Assembly (NCBI RefSeq): GCF_001411555.2
Contig: NC_049910.1
Coordinates: 31,529,150-31,593,149 of the forward strand
Source: Juglans regia
Lineage: Eukaryota > Streptophyta > Magnoliopsida > Fagales > Juglandaceae
Direction: 5' to 3'
DNA: 64,000 bases
Below, one piece after another: positions 12,281-22,306 of this stretch. The translations under genes and the position numbers were made by a program. The notes beneath the pieces were generated by a model, which did no database searches, was not told where the DNA came from, and saw only the letters and a list, made by a program, of their open reading frames with translations. Positions within the stretch are counted from its first letter, which is position 1, and the number at the start of each line of letters is the position of its first letter.

Positions 12281-12783
12281 TAGAGGTTTGTTGAGCTAGT
12301 GATAATGTGGGTTGTTGTAATGGAGATAATCTGATTGGATGTTGTGCATCTTCATCATCATCACTATTTGTGACATTATTTCAATTAATTTTTTTCAAGT
12401 CATTTTTATTGGTAATAGATGCTAATTGGGCTTGAAATCTATTCCGCTGGACAAGAACTTCTGAAGCTTTGGTATTTTTGAAAACATTTTTAAAATATGA
12501 TCATAATTGTATTTCTCCAACCACTTGACAGAGACTTGGCGGGCTAAGAACATAATGGTTTTGAGAGAGGGATAATGTTTGATAACATATTCTCACTTCA
12601 CAATACAATACAATTTAATTTTGTTTTGAGGAAGAAAAGAAGAAGTGGTAAACAATGATTTAATGAAGGTGGATAATCATTCTGTGAAGCAAAAATCTGA
12701 AGACTTTCTTGGAGAGGGAGAGGAAGAAGAAGAGGTTTAGGTTCATAATGATCACATCATAGTAAAAACCATCGCGGGAGTGT
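12274..12783 (-). pseudogene. Inverted pararetroviral C-terminal fragment
   Basis: On the minus strand the sequence from 12783 repeats the LPRWFLL motif, then runs on with FLARQVSVKWLEKYNYDHIL (about 12470-12560 on the plus strand) and an Asp-rich patch before about 12300. This continues where the plus-strand copy stops. The block therefore looks flipped relative to the rest of the element, with the 26-bp motif duplicated at its edges. Stops and shifts are present. Confidence 0.55.
12758..12783 (-). repeat. 26-bp inverted repeat, right arm
   Basis: Partner of 12248-12273, perfect match. Confidence 0.9.
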
Positions 12784-12790
12784 CAAAGTT

Positions 12791-12855
12791 GTATAACCAG
12801 CCATATGCATGAGTGCAAGTAAAACATGCAGTATAACCAACCATATGCATGAATA
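12791..12855 (+). repeat. Short direct repeat
   Basis: GTATAACCA(G/A)CCATATGCATGA occurs twice about 41 bp apart just outside the right arm of the inverted repeat. Possibly part of the pararetroviral intergenic region. Confidence 0.7.
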
Positions 12856-12889
12856 AATATGAAAGATAAAAAAGATATATGATAAAATG

Positions 12890-13065
12890 AACTTCATTAA
12901 AGACATAATACTTACAAGGAGATTAATTCTCAGAAGAGTTGGAAGCAGAAGACATGAAAGAGGACTAGAGAAGGAAAAGCTTGGACGAGAAAAGAGGAGG
13001 CTTCAGATGAAAGTTTCTGAATGCTCTCCCTTGTTTACAAGCTTTTTTATATAGACACCATAACA
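12890..13065 (-). promoter_or_regulatory. Possible minus-strand promoter and leader
   Basis: On the minus strand a good TATA box (TATATAAAAAAGC, about 13050-13062) is followed by a purine/pyrimidine-patchy stretch resembling a caulimovirid leader (GGGAGAGCATTCAG). It sits next to the inverted block and could be the element's own promoter in minus orientation. No transcript evidence; inference only. Confidence 0.35.
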
Positions 13066-13117
13066 ACACTTCCAATAATACATGCCTATCTTCCTACTTC
13101 AGCTAATAATAATTAAA

Positions 13118-13365
13118 TGTGAACAGTGTAGACAAAGTCTTTTGTCTTTTCTTTAGATAGTAATCTGATGAATAATCTTGAACAGTGTAGACATGGAATT
13201 TATAGAATATGACCCTCAGATTAATGTGAACTCTGACTCTCAGATTATGTGATCCCAGAAGATTATTGCTTTTTCAATTATTCAACATATCATACGAAAG
13301 CTACAGCTTTATCTCTTCAAAGAGTAAAAGACAAAGAACTTTATCTACACTGTTCAAGATTATTT
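13118..13365. repeat. Three copies of a GAACAGTGTAGA motif, one inverted
   Basis: GAACAGTGTAGACAAAG (about 13121), ATAATCTTGAACAGTGTAGA (13172-13191) and its exact reverse complement (13344-13363). The 20-bp inverted pair is perfect. It lies upstream of the minus-strand TATA box, so it could be enhancer-like. Confidence 0.7.
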
Positions 13366-13399
13366 ATTAGATATTTTAAGAATGTAGAGTACTAGTAAT

Positions 13400-14240
13400 G
13401 GCTTATTCATCTTTATCTTCATCTTTATATTTGCATAATATGTCTTTAAATTCTTCTACATTAGCTTATGCACTATTCACTCTCCAAACATTATTTTTAA
13501 TGTTCTTTCTCACTCCTACCCATTAAAATCAACTTTGTGGAATTTGTATTAAGATGATTTTGATATATGAAATTTGTATTAAGTTGATGATACAAAATGT
13601 TTTTTAATACATATTAATATTTATTGATAAAATTAGTCATTTTGATATATGAAATTGGTAATATTTAGATATATGAAATTTATATTTTTAAGCGCATGGT
13701 ACTAATTTTAAAATATATAAAAAATAATAACTTTAAGAAAAAAAATTAAGAATAATAATTTATTATTATTTGGTTCAAAGATGTATAATTCAATGTGAGA
13801 ATTTTTCTTAATATGCAAAATCAATCTTTAAAAAATGTGATTTTGAATATGTATATAGAAAAATTAATGCTAGTGCTAAATATTCTCAATACTCAAATTA
13901 GGCCTAACTGCAATGATCGTATGTTTCAACGGAGAGATGAGCTCGGATTATATTAGAATTGGATTGGGTAATCAAAGGAGAGTATTAATACACAACATAT
14001 TTTCACAATGCATTTCACAATAATAGATATTTTTATAAAATAATGTTATTTTTATAAAGTGTTTTACAAAATTATTCCTTGTTAAATACATTGTTGTAAA
14101 AAATATTGTATATAAATTATTTTTCATAAAAAAAATGAAGATTCTTTTGGAACTTGTCCAATCAGACAAGATGACCTTTTTGTTTGGTCCCCGTCCTTGC
14201 AACTTGACCTTCATTTAAAAAACAATAAATGATAACAGGC
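13400..14240. other. AT-rich intergenic DNA
   Basis: No gene seen. GATATATGAAATTTGTATTAAG-like words repeat near 13560-13680. Confidence 0.5.
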
Positions 14241-14249
14241 ACAAACAAT

Positions 14250-14443
14250 TAGTTTGGTCAGTGAGATTAGAATTTTTTATTTTAAATAAAAATTTAAAAT
14301 ATTATTATTTTAAGATTTAAAAAAATTGAATTAAGATTTAAAGTTAAATTATTTATTATATTTTATATAAAACTTTTAAAAAATTATAATAATGAGATGA
14401 GATGAAAATTTTATATCTCATCTCATTTGCCAAACATGTTTTG
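14250..14443. repeat. GATGAGATGA-family MITE-like repeat, copy a
   Basis: Begins AGTTTGGTCAGTGAG and ends ATCTCATCTCATTTGCCAAAC, with an AT-rich core holding TTTATTATATTTTATATAAAA. Same family as copies near 23.8, 24.4, 24.9, 25.4, 25.8, 31.5, 37.0, 43.5, 50.3 and 54.9 kb. Confidence 0.7.
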
Positions 14444-14937
14444 TGGCGACATCAGCCCAAGTTTAACAAGTTGAGATTCTCCGGCGTCCACGAATCTATA
14501 TATGGGATGAAAAATAATTTATATAAATAATATTATTTTATAAAAATACACTCATAAAAAGTTTAAAATAATTTGAAAATTATTATACGTATATCATTAG
14601 TATTCTCGTTGAACACTTCTAAAAGTAAATCACAATGGAAAAAGAACAATTACTACACGAATTAAACAAGACACAATAATGCGAAAGAGAAATTTATGGG
14701 CATTTTTAGAACATGTTAAAAAAAGCTTAACGATGGATCTTTCCTTTTGAATGGTCGTCAAAAATATTTTCCCATTTTTAATGTTTCAAATTTCTTGATA
14801 TTAGCTGCAATTTCATAAGATTGTAAAAAGAAATATGATAGGAAAATAATCAAAGTATGGGGCGAGGGGCGAGCAAAGTCATCTAGTTGTGATCCAATAA
14901 GCCACTTTGTTAGACCCTTGTCAATTAATATTTAATG

Positions 14938-15090
14938 CGATTTCATTCTCATTTCAAATCATGAGGACCCATGCATTTAGAGCCTCGATCAACACCCAAA
15001 TCTACTAGAGTGACACAACCAAAATATGGTGGAAAAAAAATACACAAAAGAATATCGAAACCAATGGAATGGTTCCGATCCCATAATTTC
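14938..15090. repeat. Dispersed repeat, copy 1 of 2
   Basis: TTTCATTCTCATTTCAAATCATG, then CACAACCAAAATA, then ACACAAAAGA and GGAATGGTTCCGAT. The same ordered blocks occur at 32370-32525, so both are copies of one interspersed repeat. No coding potential. Confidence 0.75.
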
Positions 15091-15275
15091 GTAGTAAAAA
15101 TACTATTTATTAATCCATAATTGACTACGGAATTACATAGGTGTCGGAGTAGTTGGAAGTAATTTCTGTAACACATCAATAATTCAATATTAAGATGTTG
15201 ATCTTCCATTACAATTAGAAAATCATTTACATATAATGGTTGTCACCACATTTTTTTTTTTTTTTTAAATCAAGA

Positions 15276-15800
15276 CTGTGAGAGGTGTTATCCCCTGGAC
15301 CGGACCAAGAGAAGGGCCCAGCACCCAGACATGTCAGAAAGTTTGGCTGAGACCACGCCGCATTAATGAGACAGGAAGACTTATGAAGGAGAAGCACGCC
15401 ACATTCAATGTGACTCGGGGCTCGATATGCACAACGTGAGGCCTTGTGTCAAGAGCAGTCACCATGGGTATCTAGCTGAGGTCATACTGCATTAATGAGA
15501 TGGAGAGAGCTATGGAGGGAAGGCACGCTGCATTCAATGCGTCATGGGGCTTAGTACGCTCAACGTGAGGCCTTGTGTCAGGAACAATCACCATCAGACT
15601 TGAGTGGCCTGCGGCGCTATAGGTGGACGACATGGACACCCGATCCCTTACAGAGCGATACACACTACCATGAAGGTCAAATAGTCAGGTATAAATAAAC
15701 TCCTCCCATGACTAGTGAAGAGGTAGACATCTATATACATTCTCTCTTCATCTCCATCATTGAGACTAATTTGAGCATCGTTGGTACCACGGATCCCAAG
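15276..15800 (+). mobile_element. LTR-like sequence of a Ty3/gypsy element
   Basis: A GC-richer block begins TGTGAGAGG. It has a promoter-like TATA (GGTATAAATAAACTC, about 15689) followed by a CT-rich start region and GAGACTAATTTGAGC, as in plant gypsy LTRs. It holds two tandem copies of about 123 bp (15346-15468 and 15475-15597) sharing GCATTAATGAGA and CAACGTGAGGCCTTGTGTCA. The gag-protease-RT part that should follow is missing, because integrase sequence begins within about 100 bp. The terminal CA cannot be placed. Confidence 0.6.
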
Positions 15801-15869
15801 CTCACCATTTTTCATCTTAGTAGGAATTAGAAGCCGAGCCCCAACAGCATGGAGTTTCCCAGGCCGCGA

Positions 15870-16706
15870 AACACAGCATCGCATCGGTCCACTTCTTGGA
15901 GGCAAAGGAGGAGTGAAGTTCGTTGTAGTGGCGGTCGATTACTTCATAAAATGGGTGGAAGCATAGACGCTGACAACAATCACAACCCGAACCATAACAA
16001 GGTTCCTCTAGAAGTTTATAATCTGCTAGTTTGGGATTCCTCAAACCTTTATATTAGACAACAGAGGACAATTCAATTGCTTCCATTATGGAGAATGGTG
16101 TTCAAAACTCAAGATTAAAACCAAGTATTCATCTCCAGGACACCCACAAGCAAACAAACAAGTAGAAGCCACCAACAAGATGCTGCTCAATATTCTGAAG
16201 AAAAAGCTAGGAAACCAAAAGGGGAGATGGGCCAAAGCACTCCACAGCATACTACAGACCTATGAACATCAGTCAAAACCCCCATCGGAGAAACACCATT
16301 CGCCCTCGTCTACGGGACCGAATTCGTGATCCCGACAGAGGTAGCAATACCCAAATACCAGATACAACACTTCAACCTAGAGCATAACGATGAAGGGTTA
16401 AAAGAAAACTTAGACCTCTTAGAAGAAAGGCAAGAAGAAGCAGCAAGCCGAATAGCCACCAACAAACGAAAGGTCAAACGGTACTTCAACAAACGAGTTC
16501 AACCTCGAGCCTTCAAAGTAGGAGACATAGTCTTAAAGTAAACGGGTGTCACCACTCAGGAGGAAGGAAAACTAGGACCCCGATGGGAGGGTCCATTTGT
16601 GGTAATGGCGAGCGGAAGGCTTGGCTCTTATCAACTCAAGGACCAAGAAGGTCGCGAATTGCCCTACCCATGGAATGCCAAGTACTTGAGAAAATATTTT
16701 GTATAG
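15870..16706 (+). pseudogene. Ty3/gypsy integrase, decayed (Tat/Ogre-like)
   Basis: The integrase core is readable in pieces across frames: GKGGVKFVVVAVDYFIKWVEA (first catalytic region), CFHYGEWCSK-like and SPGHPQANKQ-like pieces near 16090-16160, then TPFALVYGTEFVIPTEV and the GPRWEGPFVV plus NAKYLRKYF C-terminal tail, ending at a TAG at 16704-16706. Stops at 15967 and 16116 and several shifts disable it. The function was insertion of element cDNA. Tail motifs match the Tat/Ogre branch. Confidence 0.8.
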
Positions 16707-16799
16707 AGACCGTGATGCTGCCTGGCAATGTAGCTAACAACTTTTCAATAAAAAATGCCTATGAGCTCATTCCATTCTCTTATGTCTGAAAGCTTCAAT

Positions 16800-17620
16800 C
16801 AAACAAGCTCAGTCCATTGGCTGGCCACGATGCATTAGCTAAAGGCCAGAGCCCTCGAGCTCTACCCCAACAATAGCCAGTCGTAACATAAGTTCATTGA
16901 CTTGTCGATCTTCGTGCTAGGTTACTGCTTGCAATGCATTGGCTATGGGTTAAAGCCCTCGAGCTCTGGCTAAACAATAGCCAGTCGAAACACAAGTCAC
17001 TCGACTTGCCGACCTTCGGGAGGTACAAGCCCAGTCTCTTGGCTGGCCACGATGCATTGGTTAAAGGCCAGAGCCCTCGAGCTCTGTCCCAACAACAGCC
17101 AGTAGTAACACTTGACTTGTCGACCTTCATGCTAGGTTTTTGCCTACAATGCATTGGCTATGGGCCATAGCCCTCAAGCTCTGCCCAAACAATAGCCAGT
17201 CAGAACACAATTCCTTCGACTTGCCAACCTTTGGGGGTACAATCCCAGTCCCTTGATTGGCCATGATGCATTGGCTAAAGGCCAAAGCCCTCAAGCTTTG
17301 CCCCAACAACAGCTAGTCAAAACACAAGTCCCTTGACATGCTGACCTTTGTGCTAAGTTGCTGCCTGTGATGCATTGGCTATGGGCCAGAGCCCTCAAGC
17401 TTTGCCCAAACAATAGCCAGTCGGAACACAAGTCCCTTGGTTGGCCATTATGCATTGGCTAAAGGCCAGAACCCCCAAGCTTTGCTCCAACAATAGCCAG
17501 TCGTAACACAAGTCCTTTGACTTACTGACCTTCGTGCTAGGTTGCTTCCTGCAATGCATTAGCTAAGGGCCAAAGTTTTCGAGCTCTGCCCAAACAACAA
17601 CCACAAAATAAGAGCAAATA
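16800..17620 (+). repeat. Tandem array, ~110-bp half-units alternating in ~220-bp pairs
   Basis: Units carry TGCATTGGCTA(T/A)(A/G)GGCC, GCCCTCGAGCTCTG and CAACAATAGCCAGTCG. The 'TTGGCTGGCCACGATGCATT' type starts near 16818, 17038, 17254 and 17436. The alternate 'CAATGCATTGGCTATGGG' type starts near 16931, 17147, 17367 and 17542. Such arrays between integrase and the 3' LTR are a known trait of Tat/Ogre elements. Confidence 0.85.
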
Positions 17621-17682
17621 CAAGCGGCAAAAAGATAAGACGGTAGAACAAGCAAGATTACACAAACCACAAATGTGAGGTA

Positions 17683-17709
17683 TGTGTGTGTGTGTGTGTG
17701 TGTGTGTGT
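17683..17709. repeat. (TG)n microsatellite
   Basis: About 13 TG units. Confidence 0.95.
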
Positions 17710-17855
17710 AGGTGTCCTCGTCACATCAAAAGCCTCAACAGGCATAAAAGGACAAGAAAAAGAATAACAAAACAAAGCTAATGCCGTGATTGAGAACTAG
17801 GAAAGGCCAATGGCATCTCCTCCTTCTTGCCCAAAGACTTCGCAAAGCGATAAGC

Positions 17856-18515
17856 CTAGTGGTTTGGCAGGAGAGACTGTAGGTCAATAGTGTCGAGGTC
17901 AATTGCGGGGTTCTCCTTCAGATGGTCACACATGCGCTCGAGGCCTTCCTTATAGCGATAACCCCATGCCACATCCCGGAGAGTAGGAGCCAACCGAAGT
18001 TGTGACTCAACGACTTTCATGCGCTGTCGAGCGGCCTCCTGGGAAGACTCTGATAGGCGGGCCTGGATTTGGAACTGCCAAGCAGAAGACCTCATTCTCT
18101 GCTCCGACTTAGTGAGCCCGATGCACTTATGGAGTAGCCGAGAAAGCTCCTCTGAGACATCCATCTTTTGCCTTGCCAACACTTTGCCCGCTCTCTTGAA
18201 AGCTTCAAGCTCTTCCCAAACAAACTCCAACTCGCACTCCAGCCTCACGATCTCGTCAGTGGCATGACCCTTCTCAGTGAGGAGAACCTCAAATCCCTTG
18301 TGGAGATCGGCAAGGTCCTCATTTGTTGATTGCAGGTCCTCCTTGGTGGATTGCAGATCCCACTCCATCAACCTAATATCCTGATCCTTAGACTCAATCT
18401 CCTTCTGATGATCTCGCCTCATCTTATGGAAGGCCTCATTATCTTCCACTAAGGAGTCACACTCCATGGACAGATCATGGAGGTTGTCGCTCATCTTTTT
18501 CATCTGTAGATGCAT
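17856..18515 (-). CDS. Antisense coiled-coil ORF of the Tat-like retrotransposon
   Basis: An open frame of 219 codons is transcribed opposite to the integrase. Residues 1-150 are rich in Glu, Lys, Leu and Asp with heptad spacing (e.g. SKDQDIRLMEWDLQSTKEDL), so a long coiled coil is likely. The end has WGYRYKEGLERMCDHLKEN and IDLDTIDLQ. Plant Tat-lineage elements often carry such an antisense ORF between pol and the 3' LTR, and position and content agree. The frame continues 5' to about 18600 but meets a TAG stop just upstream of this open segment, so the complete protein is broken. It is transposon-borne, not a host gene. Function unknown. Confidence 0.6.
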   Translation of the reverse strand: MHLQMKKMSDNLHDLSMECDSLVEDNEAFHKMRRDHQKEIESKDQDIRLMEWDLQSTKEDLQSTNEDLADLHKGFEVLLTEKGHATDEIVRLECELEFVWEELEAFKRAGKVLARQKMDVSEELSRLLHKCIGLTKSEQRMRSSAWQFQIQARLSESSQEAARQRMKVVESQLRLAPTLRDVAWGYRYKEGLERMCDHLKENPAIDLDTIDLQSLLPNH

Positions 18516-18529
18516 AAGGCAGTTCAGTG

Positions 18530-18760
18530 CTCGCTGAGCCCTGAGCTCCTATTCGAGAACCTCCTGGTCATTAGCAACCATCTCTATGAGCTGATCGGCG
18601 GCTTGAGATATGAGAAATAGAGTCACAAGAAAGGGGTAAAATGAAACACAAGCTAAATAATAAAAGAGACACACATATGCTAGCAAAAAGAGGTTTGAAC
18701 TTCTGAGCCTGCTCCGTTACTAATTCAGCCCGGGCCTTCTCCAAACTTGGCCCTGCCCCC
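18530..18760 (-). pseudogene. 5' extension of the antisense ORF, broken
   Basis: Minus-strand sequence ISQAADQLIEMVANDQEVLE, stop, ELRAQRALNCLMHLQ joins the coiled-coil ORF in frame. Further 5' another piece (ARAELVTEQAQKF, about 18690-18740) may be a preceding exon, with an AT-rich, possibly intronic gap between. Confidence 0.45.
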
Positions 18761-19157
18761 TGCGCCCCAACTCCCCCGGGATGGGGAGGGCCTTGCACCT
18801 GCCAACACCAAATCAACCTGTGGGAGAACCGTCGACGAGCCTACCTTTTCCTCACCTCAACCAAAAGCCCAATCGTGGGGAACTTCTGGACAACCGGAGC
18901 CATCCCTAACTGTGGAGGACGCTGACGAAGAACTATCATCCACCAAGTTGACGTCAACCTTGGTAAGAGAAGACGCCACGGCTTAGGCAATCATAGGTTC
19001 TTGAGATGGACCATCATAGGTAAAGTGTAAGACAAAATTAAAGCTCGGAAGAAAGCTCAATGGAAAATAAAAGAATAGGTACTAGAGAAGTTGGTGGAAG
19101 AGGAGGGTCACCTCGTGGACAGCTGGAGGGATCAGTTCAAAGACCACAGAAGGAGCC

Positions 19158-19373
19158 ACCTTCGGAACCATTGGCAGGGTCGGCACAAGAACCTCTGGAA
19201 GGGTCGGCTCCATGACCATTGGAGGGGTCTGCTCCATGACCACTGGAGGGGTTGGCTCCATAGCAATTGAAGGGATTGGCTCTAGGACCTAAAGAGAGGT
19301 CGGCTCGGGGACGACGCCGGGAGTCACCTCCAGTACTTCGGGAGAGCTTGGCTCTGGGACCATGGGAGGGCTC
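19158..19373 (-). repeat. 24-bp minisatellite coding a Pro-rich octapeptide
   Basis: Nine adjoining 24-bp units, e.g. 19206-19229 and 19230-19253, read on the minus strand as variants of TPPMVMEP. Part of the antisense ORF region of the retrotransposon. Confidence 0.8.
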
Positions 19374-19960
19374 GGGGAAACAAGAAATGAGGACTCTGGT
19401 GGGAGGATAGGGGCTTCAGCTCCTTGGCCAAAGACTCGCCATAGGCAGCCTCCACCTGGGCAAGCCTCTCTTCAAAAGGGGTCAACCCTTTAGCCAAAGA
19501 CTCACCGTGAGCGATCTCCTTTGTCGAGCCATACCAGCGGGGGGCTGGATTGTTAAAAGTATTAAAGAAGAGGGAAGAGATGCCGATATTGTCTTCCTTC
19601 GCAAAAGTTGAAAGAGAATTGCTTAGAAAGCATGGCACCCAAAAAATGTGACACAATCAACCAAAATTCAGCATTACCTATCGGCAAGTCCCCCAACGGA
19701 ACTTGCGGAGGGGGAAAGGTACTTGTCGTGGGAGCAGCCCCACTAGAGGAACTGCCCTCCTCCTTACTGGAAGCGCCTGTTGAAGGCGGACATGAAGAAA
19801 TCCCACATGTCTTTTGCGCTGAGACCTGTGGGGCCGAACGAGGAGCACCACCGTACTCACTAAAGGGAGACCTCGCTGGTGGACGGCATGATGAACCAGA
19901 AGGCTCATCGCGGTTTCAGGTCGACGGAGTAGTATGGGGAGGCCTGGTGTTATAGTGCAC
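19374..19960 (-). pseudogene. N-terminal antisense ORF region, broken
   Basis: The minus strand shows a Ser/Pro-rich piece (SGAAPTTSTFPPPQVPLGD) and a Glu/Ala/Leu piece with the repeated AHGESLAKGLTPFEERLAQVE and AYGESLAKELKP. They probably belong to the same antisense protein. Frames shift several times. Confidence 0.35.
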
Positions 19961-20039
19961 AAGAGTTGCTACCGCTGTGCGGAGAGGCTATGGTTCACTG
20001 AATGAAATGCTCTATTTTTGGGGTGGAAAAATAGAGGCT

Positions 20040-20610
20040 GACCTTGCATGAAAAGAAGGTGGCGATGCTGGTGGCTGTTGGTTTTGGGTGGTGCTAGGGC
20101 AGCACTATGGAGGTGCTTCTAGCTGGACAGTGTATGCTCCTAACGTGGGGCTGGCTTTGACTTTGCATGCATGGTTGTACGTGTGTGTGGGTGTTGCTGG
20201 ACGTGCATGGTGATGGTGCAGCGAGGCAGTGGCGTTGGTGGCTGGTGGTGCACTGCATGGAGCTGAGTGGCTTACAATGGTGAACTATGCTACTGTGCAT
20301 TGGTGTTGGCGTTGCCGTGTTTACGTACATGCATGTATACGTGCAATTTTCTTGGTGGTTCACGGCACGGCTATGGGTGGTGCTGCGCTGGTGGTTCTGC
20401 AAGGATGATGTGCGCAAGAGGAGGCTGGGCACAGCTGGGCTCATGGCTGTGGAGAGGACGTGTGATGATGCTGCCACTGGGTAGTGGCGATGCAATGGAT
20501 TTGGTGTTGCCATGCGTGGTGCAGGTTGGCTGTTGGTGGAGGTGTTGTCATGGTTGCAGGCCATGCGGTGGTACACAGTTGTGCAGTGGCTTGGAGGCTA
20601 GACAAAAATA
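20040..20610. repeat. TG/GC-rich low-complexity region
   Basis: Rich in TGCATGG, GTGGTG and TGTGTG words. A 160-codon open frame on the minus strand (20094-20576) is made of Ser, His, Pro and Thr words and looks like a composition artefact. Confidence 0.55.
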
Positions 20611-21080
20611 AATAAATATTAGACTAAACAAAACAAAAAATAAAAAATAAAACTATACTGATCAAACAAAACAAAAGCAAAAGAAAATAAATAATTAAAG
20701 ACAAAAATAAAACTAGACAAAAAATGAAGAATACAATATTAAAAGTGTGTTGTGCATTTGAAGAAATATTATTAAATCACAAGTATTAAAATTAAGCATA
20801 AAACATGCTTTAAACAAATTTAAATCACAACTTAGATTTATGTCTCTTAATCATTTTTTCTTATCTTAAACCAATAATAAAATAATTAAAAATATATTGG
20901 TTTTAAATGTATAAAATATGCAATAATGTATTTCAATCACCTAGAGGAATGAAAGTGAGAATCCCCAACTCTTAGACGAGAAGTGACCCTAGCGGTGGGG
21001 TCGTCAGTTCGTGACCGCTTCTCTCGGCTACCTTCCGATGGAGAGGTGGCTTGACGTTGCCCCCTGCAAGGGGAAGGGGG
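20611..21080. other. A-rich stretch and unassigned GC-rich block
   Basis: 20611-20900 is A-rich with AAACAAAA words. 20955-21080 is GC-richer with no reading frame recognised. 21110-21144 resembles 18959-18993 (GGTA(A/G)GAGAAGAC...CACGGCTTAGG), so it may derive from the retrotransposon. Confidence 0.4.
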
Positions 21081-21194
21081 AACCATTCTTCATTCCTCAT
21101 CTGAAATTTCGGTAGGAGAAGACTTCACGGCTTAGGAATTGATGACTAATCTCCTTAGGTGTTGTAACCATTCTTCATTCCTCATCTGAAATTT
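21081..21194. repeat. 29-bp direct repeat with 56-bp spacer
   Basis: The 29 bases at 21081-21109 recur exactly at 21166-21194. The right copy is continuous with LINE sequence, while the left copy is separated by retrotransposon-like filler. Confidence 0.9.
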
Positions 21195-21780
21195 TGTGAA
21201 TGGAATTGGCCTTCCTTCTAAGATTTGCACACATGTGATAGAACTTAGTATTTCTATCTCCTTCATTCAACCATCTTTGTTTAGTTCTTTTTTTCCATTT
21301 GAGATTGTCTTTTTCCAGAAGTAAGTCTACATCCTTCTATAACTGTTTGATGCTATTAGTTAAATCACTATGGTTTGATTGTTGAAACTTCTATATCTGA
21401 TTGAGCTTGGAAAAAATTATTCCCTTTTGATTTCCAAATGTCTTTTTACTTCAGCTAGTCAGCTTATTTTTGCATCTTTGCAACCCAATAGTAGAGGCCC
21501 TCAACTTATTAGTGGACATTGTTGGTTTATTCCACTCTTCCTTTATTAACAAATGAAAATCCTCCCTCTATGCCCAACTTGTTTCACAATGGAATATCTT
21601 TTTATTTTTATTTCTTGCATTCCAACTATTATGTGTAGTGATCAGTAAAGGACAATGATCAGAACTTTGTGTAGTTAGGGCCTTCACTGATGTTTCTTTG
21701 AACATTTCATGCCAAGCAATGTTTCCAAAAGCTCTGCCAGGTCTTTCTTTGGTAAAAAATTGGCCTTCTATATTATTGCT

Positions 21781-22306
21781 TCAAGTGTACTTATCACCAA
21801 TGTATCCTAGGTCACTCAAACCACAATCATCAACTACTTCTCTGAATGCTTCCAGTTGTCTGTAAGGTCTAACAACTGCTCCATTTTTTTTAGTGTGGTG
21901 AAGAATCTCATTAAAGTCACCCATACAATTGTTAGGCTTTAATGCTCGAATTAGATTCCAACTATTAGTCATTTTAGCGGATGTCCATAAAAACATGTTA
22001 AGAGAAATTGATTCTCACTTCCTGGTTCTGTAACTCTTAGAGAGATATGGTTTTGAGTATAAGAGTCTAGAGTAACATTCATCTGACCTTCGGCATGAAA
22101 ACAATACCTCTATTTAGATCCTTACTGTCAACTAAAAAGTTGTGTTCAAAACCTAATCCATTCCTCACTTTTTCCACTTCAATTCTATTGCATTTTGTTT
22201 CAATAAGAAAGACAAAATTTGGAAACTTATTCTTCACCATCTGATGAAGGTTTCTACCTATATGGGGGTTTCCAAGCCCCCGACAGTTCCAACTTAAGCA
22301 AATCAT
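21781..22306 (-). pseudogene. LINE AP-endonuclease domain, broken
   Basis: MICLSWNCRGLGNP at the start is the conserved N-terminus of plant LINE endonucleases, with FLIETKC following. After a break, GDFNEILH and YRQLEAFREVVDDCGLSDLGY are the later conserved blocks. The enzyme nicks target DNA to prime reverse transcription. It is split by stops and frame changes near 22000-22080. Confidence 0.8.

Larger units (their letters stand above)
6021..12783 (+). mobile_element. Endogenous pararetrovirus (Caulimoviridae-like), decayed
   Basis: A roughly 6.7-kb, very AT-rich block carries, in order on the plus strand, pieces of movement protein, disordered linker, coat protein, CCHC zinc knuckle with acidic tail, aspartic protease, reverse transcriptase, RNase H and a proline/serine-rich C-terminal region. 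No integrase and no LTRs are seen. That order is typical of integrated caulimovirids with a single large polyprotein (petuvirus/florendovirus-like). All frames are broken by many stops and shifts, so it cannot be expressed as a whole. The 3' end carries an inverted block. The 5' limit is uncertain because the leader could reach back to about 5380. The genus is not assigned. Confidence 0.8.

Noticed and set aside
16894..17309. Several open frames on both strands
   Set aside because: They only mirror the tandem array; the same peptide repeats because the DNA repeats.
16800..17620. CRISPR-like regular spacing
   Set aside because: Eukaryotic retrotransposon context; units are ~110 bp, diverged, without unique spacers or cas genes.
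20094..20576. 160-codon minus-strand open frame
   Set aside because: Made of Ser/His/Pro/Thr words in a TG-rich low-complexity tract; no domain, no splice or codon evidence.
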